Part shown: positions 52,915 to 64,000 of the stretch, piece after piece
Layout of the letters: each line of letters starts with the position of its first letter
How positions within the stretch are numbered: the first letter of the stretch is position 1
From: Scilla litardierei
Lineage: Eukaryota; Streptophyta; Magnoliopsida; Asparagales; Asparagaceae
NCBI GenBank assembly: GCA_030789695.1
Contig: CM061141.1
Location: forward strand, 322,075,938 to 322,139,937
DNA length: 64,000 bases
Direction of reading: 5' to 3'
Translations under genes and position numbers: made by a program
Notes under the pieces: model-generated
What the model was told of the DNA's origin: nothing
Seen by the model: only the letters and a program-made list of their open reading frames with translations
The model's database searches: none

Positions 52915-53224
52915 TCTTATTGGGTATGGTCAAATTCCTTTACAAAGCTTTAAGGAGATTGGCATAGCAGTGCCATTCAAAGCAAAAATTGGGACAATCA
53001 AACAATTTAGTTTTTCCTAGTACTCATTTATTATGGGGGTTCATAAGAGTTCAACAACAAGAGCCTATCTCCTATACATGATATCTTCAAGGTGAACATG
53101 TATACTGACCTATGTACTCAGATCATGCCAATGCTTAAAATTTACAGACTGTGTTCGATCACAGCTGTTGCTGCAGTCTTCACCCATACTCCATCCCTTT
53201 TTCTACTTTCATTATGTAACTGCA

Positions 53225-53260
53225 CCCCCCCCCCCCCAAAAAAAAAAAAAAAAAAAAAAA
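53225..53260. repeat. C13-A23 homopolymer junction
   Basis: Thirteen C directly followed by twenty-three A. It borders the first copy of the 71-bp duplication. Confidence 0.9.
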
Positions 53261-53264
53261 TCTC

Positions 53265-53440
53265 TTTGAATACCCTTCCATAGCATCAAAAACATGCATA
53301 ACATAACAAATGCAAAGATGAAAAGAGTCCAACTTTATATTCTTTTTAAATTTTTTTAATATAATGGGTATTTGAATACCCTTCCATAGCATCAAAACAT
53401 GCATAACATAACAAATGCAAAGATGAAAAGAGTCCAACTT
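53265..53440. repeat. Local duplication of a 71-bp unit
   Basis: 53265-53335 and 53371-53440 are nearly identical ('tttgaatacccttccatag' to 'aaaagagtccaactt'), differing by one A. A 35-bp AT-rich spacer separates them. Confidence 0.9.
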
Positions 53441-53668
53441 ACATCACTTTTCATGTATATGTTGTTAATATCACAAATAGCTAAGCCCTTAAATTATTCC
53501 AATTCGCTAATTTAAATCTTACTCGGCATGATATTAGCCCTCTAATCGACACTTATTGATACTATACACGGGGCTTGATATCACGCATCCTTGGCACACC
53601 CTTATTCTCTTGCATTGCAACAACATCGCCATAATTTGTCACTTTGATGATCCCCCAATCAAATATTA

Positions 53669-53917
53669 GGGCATATTTGGTAGCTAGCAATTGGGCTAGC
53701 AGTTGTAAAATTCTTAAGCACACATGATTGGCCAACTGCTATTGCACGCCCAATTGCAATTTCATTTAAGCTTGCAAAAAGCTTCAAGCCCACCAAATTA
53801 CAAGTTGGGGATTTGAAAGTCATTTTACAACTTACCAAAATATACCAAAGAGGTGATTTTGCATCGCAAAACATTTATCATTGTTGCAATTACACTTACA
53901 AGCTACTCAACATGCCC
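53669..53917. mobile_element. Tourist-like MITE (PIF/Harbinger type)
   Basis: 249 bp with ends 'gggcatatttggtagct' and 'agctactcaacatgccc', flanked by the 3-bp duplication tta (53666-53668 and 53918-53920). Size, terminal GGGCATnTTTGG-type sequence and TTA target fit Tourist MITEs. No ORF. Confidence 0.7.
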
Positions 53918-53920
53918 TTA

Positions 53921-55136
53921 ATGTTTCATTAGGAGTGAGATCTAATCAACAGGGGAATTGGTATGTATGCCCCATCTTGCCTTTGTTAATAATTCATATA
54001 GATCTAACAAAGTTTTCACACATCCATCAGCAACCCGGCAAAGTATGGACCTTAGTGTGTGCTTGGACGTGAAGGCAAACATAGAAAGCCCCAATGAAGC
54101 AAGGTGTGTCCGTTAAACAAAAACAACAAGATGCAAACACAGAAAGTGCCAATGAAGCGAACCGCCACCACCACCAATAATAATTATTTTTTCAAAAAAA
54201 TCTTGTGGTGAACATGTGTGACACACTTAGCTGACACGATAATCTGTACTTCTAATTTTATTTCTTGCACTTTGTAGAATTTCCCTTGTATTGGTGTGTC
54301 ATGCCAGGCTTGCGTAGGGTTGCCGGCATCCATGCACCACAGATGATTAGCATTCTTTAATTTCCTCAAATTTTTCTGAGTCTTTACACAGCCACATGGC
54401 TTCAAACTACATCAACTCCAACTACCATTCGTTCATTTATAATTTCAAGTTGCAGATGCATATGGGTTTTTAATAATCTGTAATCTAGCATCTACTGATT
54501 TTCAACTTTGCACCGGTGTATGCCATCGCCGAATTTTATGGAGCATATATGATGAGCTATCACCTTAGATCTCAGAGAGTTGTTTTGGCATAATATTGCA
54601 ATCTTGGTGTTTAACAGAAATTCAATCCATTGAGACATCTACACATACAGGTTGAAGGCATGAGTGCAGGATAGCCCAATAGATAGAACTGATTAAAAAC
54701 TGCACGGTTAAAGAAATGTTTTTCATTATAAAAATCTAAATAGAAAGTAGACTCACTTAAAAAGAACTCAAATCTTTTACAAAATTGACTCACATCCTTC
54801 TTTCTAATTCCTGCAGCCGGCAACGTCTCCGTCAACCGTTCGGCCCATGGATTCATTGCACCGCGTGAAGGGGGTTTAAGAGATAATGCCCGATCGCAGA
54901 ACACAATCTCGACCGTCCAATACATTATCATCCTCCGCCAAAAACGGAGAACCATTTAATTTACAGTATTCCCCTCAGCAGTGTAGCTCGAGCCTGCCCA
55001 GTGCTGTATAAAGATGGGGCGCAATAACGAGTAGATCCCATTGTTTAATGCCACATGTGATATGTCGATGTTAATCATCTCATTATCTAATAAATAAGTA
55101 TGCTTTTTTATTTCCAGCGAATAGGACAAATTAAAG
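53921..55136. other. Intergenic region, no gene seen
   Basis: Short ORFs without domains. The GC-richer stretch at 54820-55010 could be an upstream regulatory or leader region of a plus-strand gene, but nothing specific supports this. Confidence 0.4.
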
Positions 55137-55884
55137 AGTTACTACGCGCACTTACTCCCGTGCATAACCGTAATTCCGATTATTTACAAGTTTACCACTG
55201 AGAATTGCTCATCACACACAACCTTTCAAAAATAGGGAAAATACACCCGGTTATGCATGATGAGTAAAAGCCCACATTTGTTGCGGTTTTGCTCAACGCA
55301 CACAACTGCTGTTTTGCTGAGGTCACCGAGATCTCCGAGGTTCAATTAGGGCTTTCAATTAGTGGAAATTGATATTAGACTGGCCTATCCGATGCACAAG
55401 TAGGGTTGTGAGTGTTTTCTATGCGCACAATTGTGGTTGCTCCGATGCACAATTAGGGTTGCTCAGATCACCGACGATGGATTGTGGGGTTTGCCCGGAA
55501 AACCGCTCACAAATGTGGGTCTTCCCCGTGTGTTTCTTGTGCGCACAACCGCTCAGTGTGTATCAGCGTCTTCCTTTCTTAGGGGTTCAATTAGGATTTT
55601 CTATTCTAATTTGGAATGATATTCTAAATTGGAACGATGAAGCTCAAGTGTCCGCGTTAGCACTGGCGTCGCATGACTCCTCCTCTTCTTGGCGATCGGC
55701 ATCAGAGCTGGTCATTGGGAGTGTTTTGCTCTGCACGCACAACCGAGAAGTTCATCGTCGATGGTTTTGCTCAGTGTGCACAATCGCTACCGCGAGTGAG
55801 CGTAGGGCGATGTAAATTTTAAAGGGCAAACTTGTTAATAGTGAACGTGCGCGCTGATTAAAATGGTATGTGCGCGTAGCAACT
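55137..55884. mobile_element. Non-autonomous TIR transposon (MULE-like)
   Basis: 748 bp with inverted ends 'agttactacgcgcacttac' and 'gtatgtgcgcgtagcaact'. Weaker pairing extends inward to 'acaagtttaccac' and 'acaagtttgccc'. The centre repeats 'gcgcacaa' and 'cacaattagggttgctc'-like phrases. The 148-codon ORF at 55369 has no recognisable domain. The flanks share 'aaatta', but a clean 9-bp TSD is not visible. Confidence 0.5.
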
Positions 55885-56612
55885 AAAATTAGTGTTCTTT
55901 CAGCTTCTTTCTGGCTAACTGCGTTTTCTCGATCGAAACACAAGAACCCAAAGCTTTAACTAAATCCTCGGCTTGGTCAAAAATCTCGGAGATTGAATTG
56001 TATCAGGTGCGATTTCTGTTGGCTAAATCTAATTCTCGATTTGATGATGATATATGCTGATTATTTTTTTGTTAATCTTTTTGCAGCTTCGTTTGTTTTT
56101 TGTAGCTTTGTTTAATCTCCCATTTATTATCAAGAATTGTCTGGTCTCCTCTCAAAAAATCTTTGTATTTTGATTATAACTGAGGTTGCTCAATTTTTAT
56201 AAATCGTTGGGAGTGTAGTACGAATTGAATGAGCTGTTGGCGCAATTTATTGAAAAGATTGATTAAATTGCCAATTTGTTCCAGCAAAAAATGATGGTGT
56301 TAGTAGTTAGTATTTACTTTATATTTACATGTAATGAGCTTTTCAAATTTTTTTTAATGAGGTTAGTAGAAATACAGTATCACTTAGAGTGAACGAATTC
56401 GAGGATTTGAGACATGCCCTAAATCCTAAATTTTCTCGAGAAAATGGTATACATGTTTGTTTCCACAAATTATAGTGGCAGTCTTACCATGAAATCAGAC
56501 GAATGCTTGGTAACATTACCATTTTAGTTTCTTTATATGCTAACGTTATGTATATTTGCTGACTTTCATTTTGTTGGGTTTATGTGGTTGCAGATTGTTG
56601 TGACATTTTGTT

Positions 56613-56783
56613 TTGGGGATGAATTCTAGCATTGCCCACTGCCCCTTTGGAAGTAAGCTGTTTTATGATGAATCTAAGATCCAAGATTTCAAGCACAGAT
56701 TTTTCAGAGTTCACAGCATCTCAAAAAGGGAAACTACAAAATACATTTGGTACCCAAGTTCTACAGATATCTATCTGAACAAG
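56613..56783 (+). CDS. Putative first coding exon of an unidentified gene
   Basis: The region looks genic. A C/T-rich leader at 55910-56010 ends 'ttgtatcag|gtgcgatt', a possible splice donor. T-rich intron-like sequence follows. An acceptor 'gtggttgcag' lies at 56586-56595, 18 bp before ATG 56613. The exon encodes 57 residues ('MGMNSSIAHCPFGSKLFYDE', 'QDFKHRFFRVHSISKRETTK', 'YIWYPSSTDIYLN') and ends 'aacaag|gtattt', a plausible donor at 56784. I do not recognise the protein. The next exon would lie beyond the gypsy element inserted at 56913, perhaps outside the window. It could also be a chance ORF. Confidence 0.35.
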
Positions 56784-56912
56784 GTATTTGGAAAGTTTTT
56801 GGTATCCCATTGGTAGTTGTGGGAAACATTGTATTAACTCTATTATTTCTAGCAAGAGGGAAAAACATGTTAGAGTATGAAATTTAATTTCCTAGGACAA
56901 AATCTCATAACC

Positions 56913-57346
56913 TGATACGATCCGCCCAAATCAAGAGATTAATTTCAGATTTATGGAAAGAAAGAGAAGAAATTTGATAGTGGAAATTAACTATTACTTG
57001 TATTGAAGATAGATCGATCCTTTTCTGGAGTGGATCTGTTCCTAACTTGTGTTAATGGAACAAGTCTAATCCCCCAATTGGATTCACGAAGAACCCTAGC
57101 GATAATCTTCTTCAATTCAAAATATTCGATAAAGAAAAACTAGGGCCGGCTCGTAGGCTTAAACCCTCTCCTAATCAACATGATAATAAAAGAATCATAT
57201 GCCATTGTAATTACTAAACCAACTATTAAAAAAATAAGCCAAGAGTAATAAGTCACCCATCGGGTCAAGTAAGGTCCGAACCCAAGCATTGACCCATGCC
57301 TCGTGCCGCGCGTTGCCTTCGCCTCACGTAGACCCAGACCACATCA
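56913..57346 (-). repeat. 3' LTR of decayed gypsy
   Basis: 434 bp, TGATACGATCC...CACATCA. On the minus strand 'gggtttaagcctacgagccggccctag' gives the promoter-like region. It lacks the long CCTCCG repeat found in the other LTR. Confidence 0.9.
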
Positions 57347-57385
57347 TCACCCCCCAAAAGACGAACCTTGTTCTCAAGGTTGAAG
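57347..57385 (-). promoter_or_regulatory. PPT and pre-PPT hairpin variant
   Basis: On the minus strand 'aaccttgagaacaaggtt' (57364-57381) forms a 7-bp stem with loop AGAA, then 'cgtcttttggggggtga' precedes the LTR. Relative to the CCACCTTG...CAAGGTGG form, one stem pair changed from C-G to A-T on both sides. Confidence 0.65.
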
Positions 57386-59262
57386 TCATGAAACTACGAC
57401 AATATGGTGTCATAGGACTCCCAAGTCGTCTCATGGCCCGACAGTCCCGTCATCGTATCAGCACATATCTGCCCCGTCCGTCCTTGCGTCACACCTCCAA
57501 GACATCCTGGGGCTCCAGCAACACTTCCAAATCTTCCGTCAGAGTAGGTGGTAGGGTGGATGTCGCTATGTGACCTCCTATAGCCCGTCTCAACTGTGAT
57601 ACATGAAACACTTGATGCAATGTCGATCTTGGGGGCAGATTCAACCTGTAAGCGACTGGGCCTATCTTCGCCAAGATCTTGTAAGGCACATAAAAGCTAT
57701 CAACAAGCTTTTCATTTCTCCTCCTAGCCAAGGACTTCTGTCTATACGGCCTCAGCTTCAAATAAACACGATCCCCAATCTCAAAGTGAACTTCTCTGCG
57801 ATGCCCATCGGCCTTTGTCTTCATAATCTGTTGCACCATCATACGGTGCTTCTTCAACTCCTCCAAAATATCATCTCTCTCGCTCAAGTACTGCTCCAAC
57901 TGTGAAATTGGAGTTGCTCCCTTGCTGTAATGGACCAATGAAGGGGGCCTCTCCCATACAAAATCCGGAATGGTGTAGTCTAGGCAGACGAGTGATAGGA
58001 AATGTTGTACCAATATTCTGCCCAGGATAGCCACCTATACCAACTCCTCGGACATTCGGATCTAAAACAGCGGATGTACGTCTCGACACTCCTGTTGACG
58101 ACCTTCGTTTGGCCATCAGTCTGGGGGTGATAGACCAAACTACTCCTCAAGGCGGTCCCCTACACTCGGAACAGTTCCTTTCAGAATTGGCTCATAAATA
58201 CTGTCCCTATCTGACACTATCGATGTTAGATACCCATGTAACCGAACCACCTCCCGTACGAACGACGTCGACACCGTCACTGCGGTGTAAGGATGCCGTA
58301 ATGCGATAAAATGCACATACTTGCTCCGACGATCAACCACCACCAGAATCACTGTATAACCATCAGACTTTGGAAGACCGTCAATGAAGTCCATACTGAT
58401 GCCCTCCCACACCTGCTCCGGAAGGGCCAATAGTTGTAGTAGCCATCTGTTGGAGCCATGGCAAGGTACTTGGGACGCTGACATATGTCACAATTAGTAA
58501 CCATTCTCACAATGTCTTTCTTCATGCCCTGCCAGAAAAGCTCCTTGGACATCCGCATGTATGTCTGCTGAACATCAGAATGCCCCCCATTTGCGCTCCC
58601 ATGGAACTCCTAAAAATCAAAGGAATATGCACCGAAGTCCGTAGTATCACCAATCGCCCCTGAAATAGTAACCTCCCGTCAAGCAAAAAATCGGGGTGAT
58701 CAGTCGTCCATTGGGTCAGATCATCTCGTATCCTAGCCAACTCCTCATCTGCATCAACCTCTCTCCACAGCGGTTCCCAATCCGTCAACAGTGGTACTGA
58801 TAATGCTGCAACGCAAGCCACCTCCCCCTGCGTGAAAGAGCGTCTGCCGCTTTGTTCTCCAATTCGGGTTGGTACTGAATCTCAAATTTGCAGTCAACAA
58901 GTTTAGAAATCCACCTCTGGTGCTCCTTTGCAAACAACCTTTGCTCCAGTAGGTACTTCAAGCTCCGCTGATCCGTGAGCACTAGGAACTGTCCCCCCAA
59001 TAGGTAAGGTCGCTACTTCTGGATTGCTAATACAATCACCATCAATTCCCGTTCATATACGGACTTCAGTCTAGCCCGCGCTGACAGTACCTGGCTAAAA
59101 TAGGCTACCGGCCTCTGCTCCTGCATCAGTATTGCCTCGAAGCCGTTCCCCGAGGCGTTAGTCTCCACCACAAAGGCCTTGCCGAAGTTCGGGAAGGCCA
59201 ACACGGGAACAGTGGTCATCGCTCGCTTCAACGCCTCAAACACCTTCGTGGCCTTCCTCATT
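57380..59262 (-). pseudogene. RNase H, integrase and chromodomain of decayed gypsy
   Basis: Minus strand, right to left: RNase H 'VVETNASGNGFEAILMQ' (the first Asp of the usual ETDAS block is Asn) and 'YERELMVIVLAIQK'; integrase zinc finger '[14 protein letters not shown]'; core '[14 protein letters not shown]' and 'IVSDRDSIY' with the Asp residues kept; and C-terminal 'VYLKLRPYRQKSLARRRNEK'. The chromodomain region reads in several frames ('ETTWESYDTI', 'FHDFNLENKV'). At least five frame changes occur. Confidence 0.85.
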
Positions 59263-60650
59263 CTATTGAAAACTGTCCTTCTTTAACTGCTCCGTTAATG
59301 GCCAGGCGATAGTGTTGTACCCCTGAACAAATCTACGGTAGTATCCAGTCAGGCACAAAACCCCCCTCAAAGCACGCACCGTCGTCGGTTGCGGCCAATC
59401 TAGCATCGCATCTACCTTTGCCCTGTCAGCCGTCACTCTTTCCGTCAAAACAACATGACCCAAGTATTCCACATTCGGCTGCGCAAACGCACATTTCTTC
59501 TTGTTGGCATACAACTGGTGGGCCTCAACTACTGTAAAACTGTCTTCAAGCCCCGCAGATACACCAGAATGTCGTCGAAAAACACCAAAACGAACTTCCT
59601 CAAATAGGGCTTGAAAATCTTGTTCATCAGTGCCTGAAAAGCGGCGGGAGCATTTGTCAGCCCGAAGGGCTTGACTAGGAACTCGTAATGTCCCTCATGA
59701 GTCCGAAAGGATGTCTTCGGAATGTCCTTGGCCTTTATTCTGATTTGGTGGTACACCAACTTCAGGTCAATCTTTATAAAGACCGTCGCTACATGCCTCA
59801 TCCAGTAGCTCATCTATCATCGGTATCGAAAACTTGTCAGGTACAGTCTCCTTGTTAAGAGCATGATAATCCACACAAACCATCCAGCTGCTGTCATCCT
59901 TCATCACCAACAGTATCAGGCTAGAAAAAGAGCTCACACTAGGCTGTATCACCCCCGCCTGCAACATCTCCCTTATGAGCCTCTCAATCTCATCCTTCTG
60001 TATGTGAGGGTACCTGTAAGGGTGCACACTAACTGGCGACGCTTCTTCACGCAAAACAATAGCATGTGTGTGATCCCGCTAAGGAGGAAGCCCTTGTGGC
60101 ATCTGAAACATGTGTTCAAAACTGTCCAGCAACTCCCCCACCTTTACGTGCACCATCTGCTCCTCCGCTACTGCTCCCAACTCCTGGCATTGCACTTTAA
60201 AGCTTTTCCCTCCCTTCAGCACTGTCCGCGCTATGGACTTGAGAGATACTGCACAACAACAGAGGCTAGGGTCGCCCAACAGCACCACCGTTCTACCCTT
60301 CTCCTGGAACTCCATCCTGAGTAATTTCCAGTTGAACTTGGTGTCTCACAACGTCTGTAACCACTGCATGCCCAACACTACATCAACCTTCCCCAACTCT
60401 AGGGGTAAAGATCCTCCACTATCCGAGCTCCTTGCACGGTCAGTATCACCCCTCGGCAGACCCATATGCTCTCCTCTCTCTGGCCCGTGCCCAGAATCAC
60501 CCCAAAGGTCGCCGTGTCATTAAGCTGTAGCCTCTGCTGCTCCACTACCTTCTGTGAAATAAAATTATACGTAGCACCACTGCCCACAAGCACTGTGACC
60601 TCCCGAGTTACCAGCCTCCCTGCCAACTTCATGGTGTGATACATGGTAAA
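59263..60650 (-). pseudogene. Protease and reverse transcriptase of decayed gypsy
   Basis: Protease: 'EVTVLVGSGATYNFISQKVV' (about 60585-60540), where the catalytic Asp of DSGAT has become Gly. RT: 'VHPYRYPHIQKDEIERLIRE', '[20 protein letters not shown]' and the active site '[10 protein letters not shown]' kept (about 59570), followed by 'EYLGHVVLTERVTADRAK'. It is broken by frameshifts near 59800, 59520 and 59263. Confidence 0.85.
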
Positions 60651-62435
60651 TCACACCACGGAGTTGAGAGAAATATCCACTGTGTCTAAGTATGAATGTT
60701 GATATGCGGCATCCTTACCTCCATCAAGGACTACAGTGACCTCCTCACCCTCCTCTGCTGCGACCTCCAACTGCATAGTTCTCCCTGTGCAACGGTGCCC
60801 TGGCATGAACCTCTCGTCGCACTTGAAGTAAAGGCCCTTGGCCCTTCGCTTTCTCATCTCTGCCTCGGTCATGCGGCGTGTCTCTCCCTGGTCGTGCCTC
60901 AGTCGCATCCCCCTTGGCCGTTGCCGGTGTCCCCACAATTTACTTGGGCACCGCAGTAGGTGCTGGACCACGCTACGTCGATCCGCCCAAGCCTCCTAGA
61001 CTTCCTCTTCTCAGCCAACCTGTCCTCCACTCTTCTTACCACCCGTATCATGGCAGACAATCCCTGGGGGTCTTGGACCCTCGGCTCAGCTCTAATCACA
61101 GGCTTCAGCCCCTTCGAGAAGTTTTCCTCCATAGATTCTGCAAAAATCCCCTCCACTCGGCTCGAAAGCCTCTCAAACTTCTCAATATAACCCCGTACTG
61201 ATCCATCTTGCCTCAAGGCATACATCTGCTCAAACAGTCCTCCCTATGGATCTCCTGAAAGCGCTCCATGATACACTCCGTCAACTTTACCCAAGTCCGT
61301 ATAGGCCTCTGCTTCTGAGTTCATTTGTACCAAGAAAGTGAATCGCCCTCAAAACTCGGCGCTACTGTCCTCAACCTCTCTGCTTCGGTAGGCATGTGAC
61401 GTCGAAATATCTCTCAATCTTGTACAATCATCCATCTGGATCCTTCCCCTTCAAAGATGTGTGCCTTCAACTTCCGCATCCTACTCTCTGTGTTGGTGTC
61501 GCCCCTGGGTGGTCCTCCACGGTACCCCTCCTGCCGTCTAGGCTGGATATGATCCTCCAATCTCTACAACTTGTCAATATGCTGCCCGTAGCCACTCCGG
61601 TCACCTCATCCAGCCCTTGCATTGGCTAGCCGTCCCACATCGTCCCACTCATCAACTCCTTCAAACTCCTCTTCGGCGTTATCCACGTACCGGGCGTACT
61701 CCTCAAATTTCGACGCATGTCCATCATCCTCTCCAGCTTTCTGCAGCCTCCGTACAGTTTTCTTGGCTCGGCGCAACATCTCCAAGGCTCCTTCCATGCC
61801 ATGACCTCCGCCACGAGCATCGTTACCCCCCAAAACTGCCGCCCGAGCCCCTCCTAGGGCCTGGCGGCCCTGAGTGTGAAGAGCGGGCGCTGTCGGGCCA
61901 GCGGGCGCTGTCGGGCCAGCGGACATCTGCTCCGGCCCTGGGCGGTGTCACAGGGCCCCGCCGAAGCCGCCAGGGCCTCGCCGAGGCCCTGGCGGCCAGC
62001 CAGCCCTCCGGCATGGCCCAGGGAAGGGCCGTGCATGCCCTGGCAGTACGCCAGGGCACCGCCAGCTCCCGGCTGCCCTTGTCCGCCACCTTGGGACCTC
62101 CCTCCCCTCTGCTGTTGCTTTGATGACTCCTCGTAGCGTACGATGCGGTGATCTTCTTCCTCATTCTCCCAAGAGACCACTTTCTTCCCTAGATTTGGTG
62201 GAAAATTCAGATCTGACGAACTGGAAGCCCTAGGATCCCTTTCTTAGACCCCTTGTTGTTGTTGTTGCATCATTTTTGCTATCTTCTCGAACCCTTCGTT
62301 CACCTCCTTTGATGTCGCCATTCCCTTGACGCGTTCATCGATCACCGTCATAAGTTCCTCACGGAGACCCTCAATCTTGCAGTCAATATTTTCCTCCAAA
62401 AGCTCCCTCGCGGTCTTAGATCTTGTGTTTGCCAT
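60651..62435 (-). pseudogene. gag of decayed gypsy
   Basis: Start ATG at 62435 after the PBS: 'MANTRSKTARELLEENIDC', a coiled-coil segment ending in a glutamine run (62270-62250) and a stop at 62244-62246. A GC island (61850-62100) follows with palindromes such as 'ccagggcctcgccgaggccctgg', encoding low-complexity sequence. The core reads 'YALRQDGSVRGYIEKFERLS' (about 61225). The knuckle is 'GLYFKCDERFMPGHRC', with its first Cys replaced by Tyr. Several shifts; inactive. Confidence 0.82.
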
Positions 62436-62461
62436 CGGATCTAACCGCTCTGATACCAAAA

Positions 62462-62937
62462 TGATACGATCCGCCCAAATCAAGAGATTAATTTCAGATT
62501 TATGGAAAGAAAAAGAAGAAATTTGATATTGGAAATGAACTCTTGCTTGTATTGAAGATAAATCGATCCTTTTCGGAGTGGATCTCTCCGTAACTTGTGT
62601 TAATGGAATAAGTCTAATCCCCCAATTGGATTTACGAAGAACCCTAGCAATAATCTTCTTCAATTCAAACTATTCGATAAAGAAAAACTAGGGCCGACTC
62701 GTAGGCTTAAATCCTCTCTTGATCAACATGATAATAAAAGACTCATATGCCATTGTAATTACTAAGCCCACTACTAAAGAAATAGTCCATGAGTAATAAG
62801 TCACCCATTGGGTCAAGTAGGGTCCGAACCCAAGCATTGACCCGTGCCTCGTGCCGCACGCCGCACGCCGCCTCCGCCTCCGCCTCCGCCTCCGCCTCCG
62901 CCTCCGCCTCCGCCTCACGTAGACCTGGACCGTATCA
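62462..62937 (-). repeat. 5' LTR of decayed gypsy
   Basis: 476 bp, followed by the TSD taacc. It is about 42 bp longer than the 3' LTR because of a hexanucleotide expansion at 62867-62916. Confidence 0.9.
62867..62916. repeat. (CCGCCT)n microsatellite in 5' LTR
   Basis: About eight uninterrupted hexamers 'cctccg'. The homologous place in the 3' LTR (about 57311-57325) has only one or two. Confidence 0.92.
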
Positions 62938-62942
62938 TAACC

Positions 62943-64000
62943 CCACAAAGATTCATGAACTTCAAGAATATAGAAAGAAAATTGTTTGTGAACTTTTCCA
63001 CTATAAAGGCTTAAGTTGACAATTTCTTCCGAGGAAACACAGATAAAGGCTTAATTTTATAATTAAAATACTGAATTCCCAAAAATTAAAAACAACGATG
63101 AAGCATATAGACCAAACATTTGTTGCTCTTCTTTGTGCATCATGAATTCGCAAAACTAAAAAAAATGAAAATGTAACATAGGAAAGAAAAATATTTATAA
63201 TTGCTCTTCGTCACTAAGCAACACTGCAACCATACACCTAGTGGAACTGACTCACCAAACTGGCATTGCTGGTTCTGTAAGCCAATCCTTTAGAATTACT
63301 AAACCGAACCATTGACGGGGTAAACAGCTGAAACAAAAGCTATGGAATAACACTAAAAATATGTCAGAAGCACCCTGAAACTTAATCTGCAATCTTGTTT
63401 GTGAAATGTTAACCAATTTTGATGCTGAACACCGGATTAACACCGGACTATTTGGACTTAGTAGCAGAAAGTGGTGTGGGTTATGAATGGACAATCCTAT
63501 TACCTGAATTCACTCAATGTGCATGTCTTGCTTGAACTGATCAGACCTTTTAAATTAATAGCTTATGGACTTGTCACTTGTGTGCAATATAACAGCTACA
63601 GTGACATTTTTTTAATGCTTGCTACTTCCATGGGGCAATGATAGATCCGGCCCAGTGGGGGCATATTTTGGTTCCTATCAGGCACTAGCACAAGGTTTCC
63701 CAGGAACATGTAAACACTGCGCATAGCAAACATATTTGTGCATACCTCTGCATTTCTCAATAGGGATGTCGTCTTGCAGAAGTCTAGTAGATAGGGCTCT
63801 AGCATCATACATTTAGAGATTTAGATATGCTATAATTCAGGAAATTATGGTAGCATGTTATTCAGTTAAATAAATTGGTATCGGTTGGAAAAGAAGTGTT
63901 TATGAATAGTACATACCAGAACTTTTTATGCGTCATGATTTTGAGAACGCATGGGAAGAGATAAATTAGTTCCCGTAGAAATAGAATCTGATTATGCTTA
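62943..64000. other. No gene recognised
   Basis: AT-rich sequence with short ORFs on the minus strand (63252-63494, 63596-63808) lacking known domains. If the exon at 56613 is real, this could be the remainder of its intron, but no further exon is apparent. Confidence 0.45.

Larger units (their letters stand above)
56913..62937 (-). mobile_element. Ty3/gypsy chromovirus, full-length but decayed
   Basis: 6,025 bp, flanked by taacc (56908-56912 and 62938-62942). LTRs are 56913-57346 (3') and 62462-62937 (5'). The minus-strand PBS 'tggtatcagagcgg' lies left of the right LTR. All gag-pol-chromodomain segments are present in order but spread over many frames with altered catalytic residues. It is a separate family from the elements at 5897 and 12672. 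It lies about 130 bp downstream of the putative exon at 56613-56783, so it may have inserted in an intron. Confidence 0.92.

Noticed and set aside
55369..55815. 148-codon ORF within the TIR element
   Set aside because: No recognisable domain; it contains the repeated 'gcgcacaa' phrases of the element core and ends inside the TIR region.
62688..62948. ORF encoding a long arginine run
   Set aside because: It is a translation of the CCTCCG microsatellite in the LTR, not a protein gene.

Overview
This is a 64-kb piece of flowering-plant nuclear genome. The evidence is a single-exon LRR receptor-like protein gene, an EG45/expansin-like (plant natriuretic peptide type) gene with an 86-bp intron, and many plant-type LTR retrotransposons with initiator-tRNA(Met)-type primer-binding sites, plus Helitrons and MITEs. 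Nothing in the sequence fixes the species. No rRNA, tRNA, CRISPR or bacterial feature is visible. I recognise only two host genes with confidence; a possible third is one unidentified exon near 56.6 kb. Most of the rest is nested mobile DNA.

Layout. 1-2.4 kb: a gypsy-LTR-like remnant, then the 3' half and 3' LTR of a Ty1/copia element. 3.8-4.3 kb: EG45-like gene (minus). 5.9-21.8 kb: a decayed minus-strand Ty3/gypsy chromovirus (TSD aaata) hosting three later insertions, each with its own TSD: two SIRE-like solo LTRs (tgggt, ggtat) only 62 bp apart inside its integrase, and a complete 6.1-kb plus-strand chromovirus (cagta) whose 422-bp LTRs read as identical. 21.8-24.1 kb: an LTR-like remnant, an inverted-repeat element, a foldback MITE and two related non-autonomous Helitrons. 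24.2-28.3 kb: a Tat/Athila-like LTR remnant split by a 2.57-kb gag-only LTR element (TSD tatac). 30.1-33.3 kb: intact RLP gene. 35.3-43.6 kb: a decayed minus-strand copia element split by a full-length plus-strand copia element (TSD attat, same family as the fragment at 0.5-2.4 kb) and by a TIR element. 45.0-48.0 kb: LTR-internal-LTR-internal-LTR tandem of a small non-autonomous element with an unrecognised ORF. 48.5-51.1 kb: another small non-autonomous LTR element (TSD aattg). 51.3-55.9 kb: two TIR elements, a copia-like solo LTR, a Tourist-like MITE and a local duplication. 56.6 kb: possible host exon. 56.9-62.9 kb: decayed gypsy chromovirus (TSD taacc). 62.9-64 kb: nothing recognised.

Three shared patterns run across otherwise distinct elements. 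A perfect hairpin, CCACCTTG-AGGA-CAAGGTGG or a variant, lies just before the polypurine tract in every gypsy-type family, including ones that no longer encode pol there. The gag linker regions are GC-rich islands packed with short palindromes. Three LTRs of different families carry clusters of family-specific short palindromes. These patterns are the most unusual part of the window. All boundaries, TSDs and motifs were read by eye; no alignment or database search was run.
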